Source: Sulfitobacter indolifex
Lineage (GTDB): Bacteria > Pseudomonadota > Alphaproteobacteria > Rhodobacterales > Rhodobacteraceae
NCBI RefSeq assembly: GCF_022788655.1
Contig: NZ_CP084951.1
Location: 930,001-994,000, forward strand
DNA: 64,000 nt
Reading direction: 5' to 3'
The translations under genes were made by a program, and so were the position numbers. Every line of letters starts with the position of its first letter. The first letter of the stretch is position 1. Of the stretch, positions 57,669 to 64,000 are shown one piece after another. The notes beneath the pieces are model-generated. The model did no database searches and was not told where the DNA came from. It saw only the letters and a program-made list of their open reading frames with translations.

Positions 57669-58460
57669 TTACGCAGGCTGGGTTGCCGATAGGAACCCAC
57701 GCAGACGTTCCGATTTGGGTGCGCCGAAAAGCTCTTCCGGCGTCCCTTGTTCTTCGATCAGACCTTTGTGCAGGAACACAACATGGTCACTAACGTCAGC
57801 CGCCAGTTTCATGTCATGGGTCACGATTACCATCGTGCGCCCCTCTGCAGCGAGGTCCTTGATAACCTTAACGACTTCTTGCTCCAACTCAGGGTCAAGC
57901 GCACTGGTTGGTTCGTCGAACAGCAGCGCCTCTGGCTCCATGCAGAGGGCGCGGGCAATGGCGGCGCGCTGTTGCTGGCCACCGGAAAGCTGCGCGGGGT
58001 ACACATCGCATTTGTCGCCAATCCCCACCTTTTCGAGGTAGCCGCGCGCGGCGCGTTCCACTTCCTTCCGGTCGCGGCCCAGTACGGTCAGCGGCGCTTC
58101 CATCACGTTTTGCAAAATCGACATATGCGCCCAGAGGTTAAATTGCTGGAACACCATCGACAGGTTGGTGCGGATGCGCAGCACTTGCTTGGCGTCGGCC
58201 GGGCAGCGGTGGTGACCATCGCCTTTCCAGCGCACCGGCTCACCCTTAAAGATGACCTCGCCCTGCTGGCTGTCTTCCAACAGGTTACAGCATCGCAGCA
58301 AGGTCGATTTGCCAGAGCCCGAAGACCCGATCAGAGAGATCACATGGCCACGGGGAGCGGTCAGGTCGACCCCTTTAAGAACCTCCAGCGCGCCATAGGC
58401 CTTGTGAAGGTTCTTGATCTGTATAACCGGGGTATCTGTCGTCACGGAAGCTGTCGCCAA
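57669..58460 (-). CDS. ABC transporter ATP-binding protein, HisP/OccP type
   Basis: A 263-residue ATPase with Walker A GSSGSGKSTLLRC, Q-loop MVFQQFNLWAHMSILQNV, signature LSGGQQQRAAIARAL, Walker B ALLFDEPTSALD and H-loop IVTHDM. The sequence around QQFNLWAHMSILQN is that of polar amino-acid importers. Insert RWKGDGHHRCPADAKQVL is the longer loop seen in octopine/histidine importers. The start is a TTG at 58460; a GTG at 58445 is possible. It is the first gene of the ABC operon. Confidence 0.88.
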   Translation of the reverse strand: MATASVTTDTPVIQIKNLHKAYGALEVLKGVDLTAPRGHVISLIGSSGSGKSTLLRCCNLLEDSQQGEVIFKGEPVRWKGDGHHRCPADAKQVLRIRTNLSMVFQQFNLWAHMSILQNVMEAPLTVLGRDRKEVERAARGYLEKVGIGDKCDVYPAQLSGGQQQRAAIARALCMEPEALLFDEPTSALDPELEQEVVKVIKDLAAEGRTMVIVTHDMKLAADVSDHVVFLHKGLIEEQGTPEELFGAPKSERLRGFLSATQPA

Positions 58461-58504
58461 TCTGTCATTTCAGTGCGCTATAAAGCGACGAATCGACACA
58501 GATT

Positions 58505-58530
58505 GCAACGCAGAGTTTGCCTTGCGTTGC
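58505..58530. promoter_or_regulatory. Inverted repeat upstream of the ABC operon
   Basis: GCAACGCA (58505-58512) and TGCGTTGC (58523-58530) form perfect eight-base arms around a 10-base spacer, 45 bases upstream of the first gene. This layout fits a dimeric repressor or activator site. No regulator is identified nearby. Confidence 0.45.
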
Positions 58531-58556
58531 GCCGCAATGCTGCTGCTTACGCTAGG

Positions 58557-58997
58557 TCAGCTTTCTTTGGCGACGCGCTGGCGCGCCATGGCGCTGTCGG
58601 TGTCGGTCACACCCAGCAGGTTCGACACCAACCGCAGCAGCGCATCCTCTTCGTCCGAGCGGCTGCCATCGGCCAAAACCACCTGCCAAAGCGCTTCAAT
58701 CACATCTAGCCGGCGCTCATAGGGAACAGCGTCTTTGATGGCGCGGGTGAAACGTACGGTGTCGGGCGCTTGGGCCTCAAGCTCCTCAGCCTCGGTACGC
58801 AGGGCCGTGGCATCGGCCTCATTCAGGCCATAACGCTCTGCCGCGATGCGGTCGATCAAGCGCCGCTCGCTCATCGCATAGTCATTGTCAGACCGGGCAA
58901 TGCGCACCAAAAGCGCGGTCAGCGCAAGGCGGGCATCGTTGTCGGCCATCGGATCGGGCTCGGGCTGGGTCAGCCGCTTGAGGAAATCACCAAACAT
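58557..58997 (-). CDS. TerB-family protein (copy 1)
   Basis: A 146-residue helical protein of the TerB fold. LALTALLVRIARSDNDYAMSERRLIDRIAAERYGL and ALWQVVLADGSRSDEEDALLRLVSNLLGV are the two paired-acid helical repeats (Asp-rich metal sites, DNDYAMSE and ADGSRSDEED). TerB proteins bind metal and occur in tellurite resistance and stress systems; no other ter genes are present. I chose the ATG at 58997. It is the tandem paralogue of the next gene. Confidence 0.8.
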   Translation of the reverse strand: MFGDFLKRLTQPEPDPMADNDARLALTALLVRIARSDNDYAMSERRLIDRIAAERYGLNEADATALRTEAEELEAQAPDTVRFTRAIKDAVPYERRLDVIEALWQVVLADGSRSDEEDALLRLVSNLLGVTDTDSAMARQRVAKES

Positions 58998-59063
58998 ATT
59001 TTGCGATATAGTCCTGCTGCTGGCAAAGGCCAATCGGCCTTCGCGCGGGATAAGAAGGGGGGA

Positions 59064-59501
59064 TCAGAGCGTATTCAGCGCATTGGCGCGGGCGGCAGCC
59101 ATGTCATCGTCCGACAGGCCAAGCGCGGTTTCAATGGCGACAAGCTGAATTTCCTCGTCATCATTGCGCGCGCCGTCAGATAGGGCCACTTGCCACATCG
59201 CTTCGCCCAATGCTTTGCGGTCGGCATAGTCGACCTCTTCACGCAGGATGCGCGTAAACTCGGGCGTGCCGGGCGCGTCACGCTCCAACGCTTCACAGGT
59301 GGCACGCAGCTTGGCGGCCTCAATAGGTTTCAGGCCGAAGGTCTGCGCGAGGATACGGTCAATCTGGCCAATCTCAGACGCGCGGTAATTACGATCCGCA
59401 AAGGCCACGCGCACTAAAAGCGCGCCCAATGCCAATTGAGCATTGGGTTGCGGCAGTGGTTTCGGCTGTGCCTTGCGGCGGGGGAACAGTCGGTTCAGCA
59501 T
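59064..59501 (-). CDS. TerB-family protein (copy 2)
   Basis: A 145-residue TerB-fold protein, similar throughout to the gene downstream: AQLALGALLVRVAFADRNYRASEIGQIDRILAQTFGL and AMWQVALSDGARNDDEEIQLVAIETALGL align with copy 1. The start ATG at 59501 is shared in style with copy 1 (short basic N-terminus, MLNRLFPRRK). Tandem duplication is apparent. Function unknown; presumably cytoplasmic. Confidence 0.8.
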   Translation of the reverse strand: MLNRLFPRRKAQPKPLPQPNAQLALGALLVRVAFADRNYRASEIGQIDRILAQTFGLKPIEAAKLRATCEALERDAPGTPEFTRILREEVDYADRKALGEAMWQVALSDGARNDDEEIQLVAIETALGLSDDDMAAARANALNTL

Positions 59502-59576
59502 GGGGCTCACTTTTTGCAAGAAACAGGATTGCCAAGGGGGGAACTGCGCGAGACGCGCGGTTGTTCCTGCCAAGGG

Positions 59577-59870
59577 CTAGCTGTCATAGCCCTCAACGAT
59601 CACCAAAGACCCATCCGCGACATTCAGGCGGATGTCTTTCGCACGTTGGTAGCCGGGGCTTTCGTAGCAGGCGACCGCATCGGCGTAGCTGTCGAATTCC
59701 AAGACCACTGTGCGGGCGCGCATCTGCCCTTCGCGAACTTGCTGGGTGCCGCCGCGGACCAGAAACCTTGCGCCAAAGTCGGCGAAAGGTTTGGCGTTCG
59801 CCGCGCGGTATTTGTCATAGATTTCAACATCGTGGATATCCATTGTGGCGATCCAATAGCCTTTTGGCAT
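59577..59870 (-). CDS. DUF1330 family protein
   Basis: A 97-residue ferredoxin-like fold protein of DUF1330: KGYWIATMDIHDVEIYDKYRAANAKPFADFGARFLVRGG and VVLEFDSYADAVACYESPGYQRAKDIR are the hallmark segments. The family is related to dimeric alpha-beta barrel proteins and is of unknown function. It lies 3 bases after the rlmJ stop, on the same strand. Confidence 0.85.
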   Translation of the reverse strand: MPKGYWIATMDIHDVEIYDKYRAANAKPFADFGARFLVRGGTQQVREGQMRARTVVLEFDSYADAVACYESPGYQRAKDIRLNVADGSLVIVEGYDS

Positions 59871-59873
59871 TTG

Positions 59874-60665
59874 TTATTTCTCCTGTTGGGTCAAGGTGGC
59901 AAAATGGGCGGTGAGGTTCTTTGCCTCAATTTCCAGCCTATAGGGAGGATTGATCACGAACATGCCCGAACCGACCATGCCGTGACCGGGCCGCGCGGGC
60001 GGAAAGCGCACTTCGTGGCGCAGCGCCTCGGGGTGGTTGGCAGTAAGCGCGTCAAGCATCGGCAGATGCGCGCGGTTGGTCAGGATCGGATACCACAGGG
60101 CGATGATGCCGACGTTCCACGCGCGGTGCAGTTTGGCGATCTGGCGGGGGATCGTGTCGTAGTCGGTCTTGATCTCATAGCTGGGATCAATCAGCAGCAT
60201 GCCGCGGCGCGGAGTCGGCGGGGTGAGGGCAAATGCCATTTCGAACCCGTCGCTCAGGTGACATTTCACCGGGTAAGGCGACATCGCCAGATCGAGCGCA
60301 CTGTGTTCTTGTGGGTGCAGCTCGGCAAGGTGAATGCGGTCATCGGGGCGCAGCAGCTTCGCGGCCAGTAGGGGCGAGCCGGGGTAGGCGCGGGGGCCGT
60401 GGGTCTGGCGCAGGGCTTGCAGCACTTGCGCATAAGGATGATCGGGGGCGAACCATTTCGCCACCTTCTCGATGCCTTGGCGCGCCTCGCCAGTCTTTTC
60501 CGCCGCCGCGTCAGAAAGGTCATAGAGCGCGCGACCCGCGTGGGTTTCCAGATAGGTTAGCGGTTTGTCCTTACGGGTCAAATAAGACAGCGTCCACGCC
60601 AGCAGCGCGTGTTTATGCACGTCTGCAAGGTTTCCGGCGTGGTAGATATGTTGATAGCTGAGCAT
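59874..60665 (-). CDS. rlmJ: 23S rRNA (adenine-2030-N6)-methyltransferase
   Basis: A 263-residue RlmJ-family enzyme. The conserved opening LSYQHIYHAGNLADVHKHALLAWTLSYL and YLETHAGRALYDL, the LSDGFEMAFAL segment, and MLLIDPSYEIKTDYDTIP (the catalytic (D/N)PPY-type motif, here DPSY) identify it. It methylates A2030 of 23S rRNA. It is likely co-transcribed with the downstream DUF1330 gene. Confidence 0.9.
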   Translation of the reverse strand: MLSYQHIYHAGNLADVHKHALLAWTLSYLTRKDKPLTYLETHAGRALYDLSDAAAEKTGEARQGIEKVAKWFAPDHPYAQVLQALRQTHGPRAYPGSPLLAAKLLRPDDRIHLAELHPQEHSALDLAMSPYPVKCHLSDGFEMAFALTPPTPRRGMLLIDPSYEIKTDYDTIPRQIAKLHRAWNVGIIALWYPILTNRAHLPMLDALTANHPEALRHEVRFPPARPGHGMVGSGMFVINPPYRLEIEAKNLTAHFATLTQQEK

Positions 60666-60721
60666 GGCTCAGGTGTAGCGGATGGGTTGGCGGGTGCAAT
60701 GCGAAAGAGAGGGAGCAGGGA

Positions 60722-60804
60722 GGGCCAGCGCCTGCCCGTCGCACCGGAGGTGCGCAATCAATACAGGCACGCCTTTGGCGTGACCGGCGGGCAGGCGATG
60801 GCCC
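60722..60804. repeat. Palindromic intergenic element able to fold as a three-way junction
   Basis: Outer arms GGGCCAGCGCCTGCCCG (60722-60738) and CGGGCAGGCGATGGCCC (60788-60804) pair over 17 positions with one mismatch. Between them are two perfect hairpins: CGCACC-GGA-GGTGCG (60740-60754) and CACGCC-TTT-GGCGTG (60768-60782), the latter extendable by GG/CC with a bulged A. The element lies in the rlmJ-pyrG gap with no gene. Its symmetrical design suggests a repeated mobile palindrome, or a structured RNA. Confidence 0.65.
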
Positions 60805-60848
60805 GGCGCCTGTGGCTTGATTCCGGGCCAAATGGTGGGTGCTAGGTA

Positions 60849-60881
60849 GGAAAAAGGCCCGGCGTTTAACGCTCGGGCCTT
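60849..60881 (-). terminator. Terminator of pyrG
   Basis: AAGGCCCG-GCGT pairs with ACGC-T-CGGGCCTT (60854-60881) around a TTA loop with one bulge. On the minus strand the stem is followed by a run of T (complement of AAAAA at 60851-60855), seven bases after the pyrG stop. Confidence 0.8.
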
Positions 60882-60887
60882 AAAAGC

Positions 60888-62531
60888 TTATACCAACCGC
60901 GACACTTCCTTAGCCGCCCGCACAAAATCCTTAAACAAGGGATGCGGCTCAAAGGGCTTCGACTTCAGCTCAGGGTGGAACTGCACCCCAATAAACCACG
61001 GATGATCCGACCATTCCACGATCTCCGGCAGCTTGCCATCCGGCGACATGCCCGAGAACTTAAGCCCAGCCTTCTCAAGCTGTTCCTTATAAGCGATGTC
61101 AACCTCATAGCGGTGCCGATGACGCTCATCAATCGTGGTGGTGCCATAGGCCTCAGCCACGCGCGAGCCCTCGACCAGCGTTGCATCATAAGCGCCCAAA
61201 CGCATGGTGCCGCCCTTATCGTCGTCAACCTTACGCGCGACCTTGTGGTTGCCCTGAACCCATTCCTTGAGGTGGTACACAACCGGCTCGAACCGCTTCT
61301 TGCCCGCCTCATGGTCGAACTCTTCCGACCCTGCGGTCTTCAGCCCAGCCACATTCCGCGCCGCCTCAATCACGGCCATCTGCATGCCAAGGCAAATCCC
61401 AAGATAGGGCACCTTATGCTCGCGCGCATATTGCGCAGCTTTGATCTTGCCCTCGGTGCCGCGCTCACCAAAGCCCCCGGGGACGAGGATCGCGTGGAAG
61501 CCTTCAAGGTGCGGCCCAGCGTCTTCGCTGTCGAAAATCTCGGCATCGACCCACTCGACCTTGACCTTGACCCGGTTCGCCATGCCGCCATGGGTCAGCG
61601 CTTCGGCGATGGATTTATAGGCATCCTCAAGCTGGGTGTATTTGCCCACGATGGCAACTTTGACCTCGCCTTCGGGGTTATAGATGCGATCCGCCACATC
61701 TTCCCACCGCTTCAGGTTCGGCTTGGGCGCGGGGGTGATCTCAAAGGCGTCCAGCACCGCTTGATCCAACCCTTCGCGGTGATAGGCGAGTGGGGCTTCG
61801 TAGATCGACTTCAAATCCTGCGCGGCAATCACCGAGTCAGGGCGCACGTTGCAGAACAACGCCAACTTCTCGCGCTCTTTCGCAGGGATCGGCCCCTCGG
61901 AGCGGCACACCAGAATGTCAGGCGCGATGCCGATGGAGCGCAATTCTTTGACCGAGTGCTGCGTCGGCTTGGTCTTCAACTCACCGCTGGCCTTAACGAA
62001 AGGCAGCAACGTCAGATGCATGAAGATACACTGTCCGCGCGGCTTATCTTGGCTGAACTGGCGGATCGCTTCGAAGAAGGGCAGGCCTTCAATGTCGCCC
62101 ACAGTGCCGCCGATTTCGCAAAGCATGAAGTCAACTTCATCGCCGCCAATGTCGAGGAAGTCTTTGATCTCATTCGTCACATGCGGGATGACCTGAATGG
62201 TCTTGCCCAGATAATCGCCCCGCCGCTCTTTCTCCAAAACGGTGGAGTAGACGCGACCCGAGCTGATGCTGTCAGTCTTGCGCGCGGCAACGCCGGTGAA
62301 GCGTTCGTAGTGGCCCAGATCAAGATCGGTTTCCGCGCCATCGTCGGTGACGAAAACTTCGCCATGCTCAAAGGGCGACATCGTGCCGGGATCGACGTTC
62401 AGATAAGGGTCCAACTTGCGCAGACGTACCGAAAAGCCACGTGCCTGAAGCAAAGCGCCCAAGGCCGCCGAGGCCAGCCCCTTGCCCAGAGACGAGACCA
62501 CACCGCCGGTGATGAAAATATAGCGTGCCAT
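60888..62531 (-). CDS. pyrG: CTP synthase
   Basis: A 547-residue enzyme that aminates UTP to CTP with ATP and glutamine. [32 protein letters not shown] is the N-terminal synthetase P-loop, and [39 protein letters not shown] the substrate segment. [20 protein letters not shown] contains the amidotransferase Cys, and [17 protein letters not shown] the His-Glu pair. The ATG at 62531 is used because the 14-residue upstream extension is not part of the family. Confidence 0.96.
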   Translation of the reverse strand: MARYIFITGGVVSSLGKGLASAALGALLQARGFSVRLRKLDPYLNVDPGTMSPFEHGEVFVTDDGAETDLDLGHYERFTGVAARKTDSISSGRVYSTVLEKERRGDYLGKTIQVIPHVTNEIKDFLDIGGDEVDFMLCEIGGTVGDIEGLPFFEAIRQFSQDKPRGQCIFMHLTLLPFVKASGELKTKPTQHSVKELRSIGIAPDILVCRSEGPIPAKEREKLALFCNVRPDSVIAAQDLKSIYEAPLAYHREGLDQAVLDAFEITPAPKPNLKRWEDVADRIYNPEGEVKVAIVGKYTQLEDAYKSIAEALTHGGMANRVKVKVEWVDAEIFDSEDAGPHLEGFHAILVPGGFGERGTEGKIKAAQYAREHKVPYLGICLGMQMAVIEAARNVAGLKTAGSEEFDHEAGKKRFEPVVYHLKEWVQGNHKVARKVDDDKGGTMRLGAYDATLVEGSRVAEAYGTTTIDERHRHRYEVDIAYKEQLEKAGLKFSGMSPDGKLPEIVEWSDHPWFIGVQFHPELKSKPFEPHPLFKDFVRAAKEVSRLV

Positions 62532-62709
62532 GTGATCAGAGACCCCCGTGAATTCAAAGTTTGTAGCTGGCAAAAACCAACCAAACGCGCTGCGGAAAAC
62601 CGCAGCCCACGGGATTTAAGCCTTATAGGATTCGGACGTTCAAAGCAAGGCCCGCCGCAACATGATGTTGCAAACTCGGGCCGTGCCTCAAGGTTTTGTG
62701 TTCGTTAGT

Positions 62710-63066
62710 TTAATCGGCCGCAGGGACCAGCGGTGTGTTGCCATCCGCAGACGGCGGCAGCAGATCATCGCCTGCAGGCAGCGCCGGGCTGCCGTTCTGG
62801 GCGGGCGGTGTCGCGCTCAGCCGGTCAATGACCGACGAGCCTGCAGATTTTTCCGCCGCGATAATGGTCAAGGTGATCGAAGTGACGATGAAACCAGCGG
62901 CGAGGATCCAAGTGATCTTGCCCAAAGCGGTAGCAGCCGAGCGGCCAGAAACAGCGCCGCCGCCGCCACCCATGCCAAGGCCGCCGCCCTCAGACCGTTG
63001 CAGCAGCACCACGGCGATAAGGCCAAGGGCCAGAATCAGGTGAATGATCAGAACGACATTTTCCAT
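62710..63066 (-). CDS. secG: Preprotein translocase subunit SecG
   Basis: A 118-residue inner-membrane protein with two helices: VVLIIHLILALGLIAVVLLQ (residues 4-23) and ITWILAAGFIVTSITLTIIA (51-70). Between them is the family motif RSEGGGLGMGGGGG. The C-terminal 45 residues are a Pro/Ala-rich tail as in other alphaproteobacterial SecG. It assists protein export through SecYEG. I start it at the ATG 63066; the long in-frame upstream part is not protein. pyrG follows downstream, 178 bases away. Confidence 0.9.
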   Translation of the reverse strand: MENVVLIIHLILALGLIAVVLLQRSEGGGLGMGGGGGAVSGRSAATALGKITWILAAGFIVTSITLTIIAAEKSAGSSVIDRLSATPPAQNGSPALPAGDDLLPPSADGNTPLVPAAD

Positions 63067-63402
63067 GGGCGAGACTGCTTTCGGTTTTGGTTGGCGGGTA
63101 TCTATTCGTCTTTGACCATGGGGGCAAGGGTGGATTGCCGCGTGGCGGCGATCGGATTGGACAGGAGGCAACGGGGAGACCCACAGACAAAGACCGCCGC
63201 ATTGGGGCGACGGTCTTTTGAAGCGGTACTCAACCACAATATGTAAGAGGGCTATCCTGGAATTAAGGTGGTGCAGACTCGCCTCGTACAGATAGCATAA
63301 CATAAAACAGCGCCAAATTCGCCTGTATTGTTTTCAGGAAAATGAACGGATTGCGCGGTTTCGGCGATGGACAGCCGACCGCGCCTCGGGCACTCTGCGA
63401 CC
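63067..63402. other. 336-base divergent gap between secG and nthA
   Basis: This divergent region must hold the secG and nthA promoters. A 12-bp hairpin with terminator features on the minus strand lies at 63189-63218. Upstream of it on the minus strand, 63219-63303, there is room for a short transcript, with the AT-rich run TATGTTATGCTAT near 63290-63304 as a possible -10 region. No protein gene is supported. Confidence 0.4.
63189..63218 (-). terminator. Terminator-like hairpin upstream of secG, minus strand
   Basis: Read on the minus strand, AAAGACCGTCGC and GCGGCGGTCTTT pair over 12 positions with one U-G wobble, with a CCCAAT loop, and end in UUUGU. On the plus strand the wobble becomes an A-C mismatch, so the minus strand is favoured. 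It lies over 120 bases upstream of secG, so it should end a separate short RNA or act as an attenuator. Confidence 0.6.
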
Positions 63403-64000
63403 ATGCCTCATGATCATTCAGACCACGACCATCCCCATGCCCTGCTGCCGCCTGAGCCTGCGCTTAGGGTCAAGGCGCTGGAAACACTGCTGACGCGCAA
63501 GGGGCTGATTGACCCCGCAGCGCTGGATGAAATCATCGACACCTATGAGAACCGCATCGGCCCGCGGAACGGTGCAGAGGTCGTCGCACGCGCCTGGAGC
63601 GATCCTGATTTTCGCGCGGCTTTATTGAAAGACGCAACCGCCGTGGTGGCCGAGATGAGCTTCTTTGGGCGGCAAGGTGAACATATGGTCGCGGTCGAAA
63701 ACACCGACGAGGTGCACAACATCGTCGTTTGCACCTTGTGCAGTTGCTATCCGTGGCCGCTGTTGGGCATCCCGCCGGGTTGGTACAAATCCGATGCCTA
63801 CCGCGCCCGCGTGGTGCGTGAGCCGCGCAAAGTACTGGCGGAGTTCGGTGTCGAACTTTCCGCTGAGACCGCCGTGCGCGTCTGGGATTCGACCGCTGAA
63901 GTACGCTATCTGGTCGTCCCGCAGCGCCCGGCAGGCAGTGAGGGGTTAGACGTCGCGGCACTGGCCGATCTCGTCACCCGCGACAGTATGATCGGCACCG
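63403..64000 (+). CDS. nthA: Nitrile hydratase alpha subunit, cobalt type (partial, cut by window end)
   Basis: The first 199 residues of the alpha subunit. The His-rich N-terminus ([11 protein letters not shown]) is followed by [45 protein letters not shown]. The metal site VCTLCSC (residues 109-115) has Thr between the first Cys and Leu, the mark of cobalt-type enzymes (Ser in iron type); two of the Cys are normally oxidised. [26 protein letters not shown] is conserved. It hydrates nitriles to amides together with a beta subunit, probably encoded to the right. The ribosome binding site is weak. Confidence 0.9.
   Translation, partial: MPHDHSDHDHPHALLPPEPALRVKALETLLTRKGLIDPAALDEIIDTYENRIGPRNGAEVVARAWSDPDFRAALLKDATAVVAEMSFFGRQGEHMVAVENTDEVHNIVVCTLCSCYPWPLLGIPPGWYKSDAYRARVVREPRKVLAEFGVELSAETAVRVWDSTAEVRYLVVPQRPAGSEGLDVAALADLVTRDSMIGT

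Noticed and set aside
60942..62708. 588-codon frame antisense to pyrG
   Set aside because: Shadow of pyrG; no ribosome site and no family.

Overview
The window is a contiguous piece of a G+C-rich alphaproteobacterial chromosome. Gene content and order point to the Rhodobacteraceae, Roseobacter group, possibly near Sulfitobacter; this is inferred from gene families, not from a marker-gene search. Pointers are a pccA/scpA propionate block, the ppx-ppk-hdaA order, a short ProS, an LdtR/PetP-type MarR regulator, a phaZ/phaCPR locus and GC-rich palindromic intergenic repeats. About 70 protein genes cover nearly all of the sequence. I found no rRNA, tRNA, CRISPR array, insertion sequence or prophage.

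Layout. 1-6.7 kb: small lipoproteins, propionyl-CoA carboxylase alpha subunit (pccA), a DUF4174 protein and methylmalonyl-CoA mutase (scpA), which together carry propionyl-CoA to succinyl-CoA; pccB probably lies outside. 6.7-8.9 kb: TerB/J-domain protein, EEP-family hydrolase, small secreted protein. 8.9-14.5 kb (minus): ppx, ppk1, hdaA and an AI-2E family exporter. 14.6-19.9 kb (plus): pepT, proS, a DUF2937 protein, lolC and lolD. 19.9-24.3 kb (minus): a lipoprotein with HExxH, a low-GC trypsin-fold protease gene fused by overlap to the end of parE, parE, and a phd-doc toxin-antitoxin pair. 24.3-31.5 kb: alpha/beta hydrolase, MATE exporter, aspartate aminotransferase, XRE regulator with sdhE, MarR regulator, two tandem DUF1194 VWA-like secreted proteins, glyoxalase I.

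31.6-33.8 kb: a Slam-like outer-membrane protein with a TbpB-type lipoprotein, a likely surface-lipoprotein export pair. 33.9-37.7 kb: thyA-folA, a cytochrome P450, a Cys-rich secreted protein, a dead cold-shock gene and an ArsC/Spx-like protein. 37.7-40.2 kb: a complete bufferin-type operon (bufA, bufB, bufC, DoxX) for a modified Cys peptide that handles copper. 40.4-45.5 kb: thrS, an MFS transporter and two alpha/beta hydrolases. 45.5-49.9 kb: the polyhydroxybutyrate locus phaZ, phaC, phaP and phaR, with PhaR-type boxes placed on a recognisable promoter. 50-58.5 kb: DegT aminotransferase, a gamma-glutamylation amine-catabolism cluster (puuB-like, puuA-like, class I amidotransferase) and a complete polar amino-acid ABC importer. 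58.6-64 kb: two tandem TerB proteins, a DUF1330 protein, rlmJ, pyrG, secG and the 5' part of a cobalt-type nitrile hydratase alpha gene cut by the right edge.

The most interesting items are the bufferin operon, the Slam/TbpB-like pair, the low-GC protease welded to parE, the doubly broken csp gene, and three intergenic palindromic elements, one of which can fold as a three-way junction.
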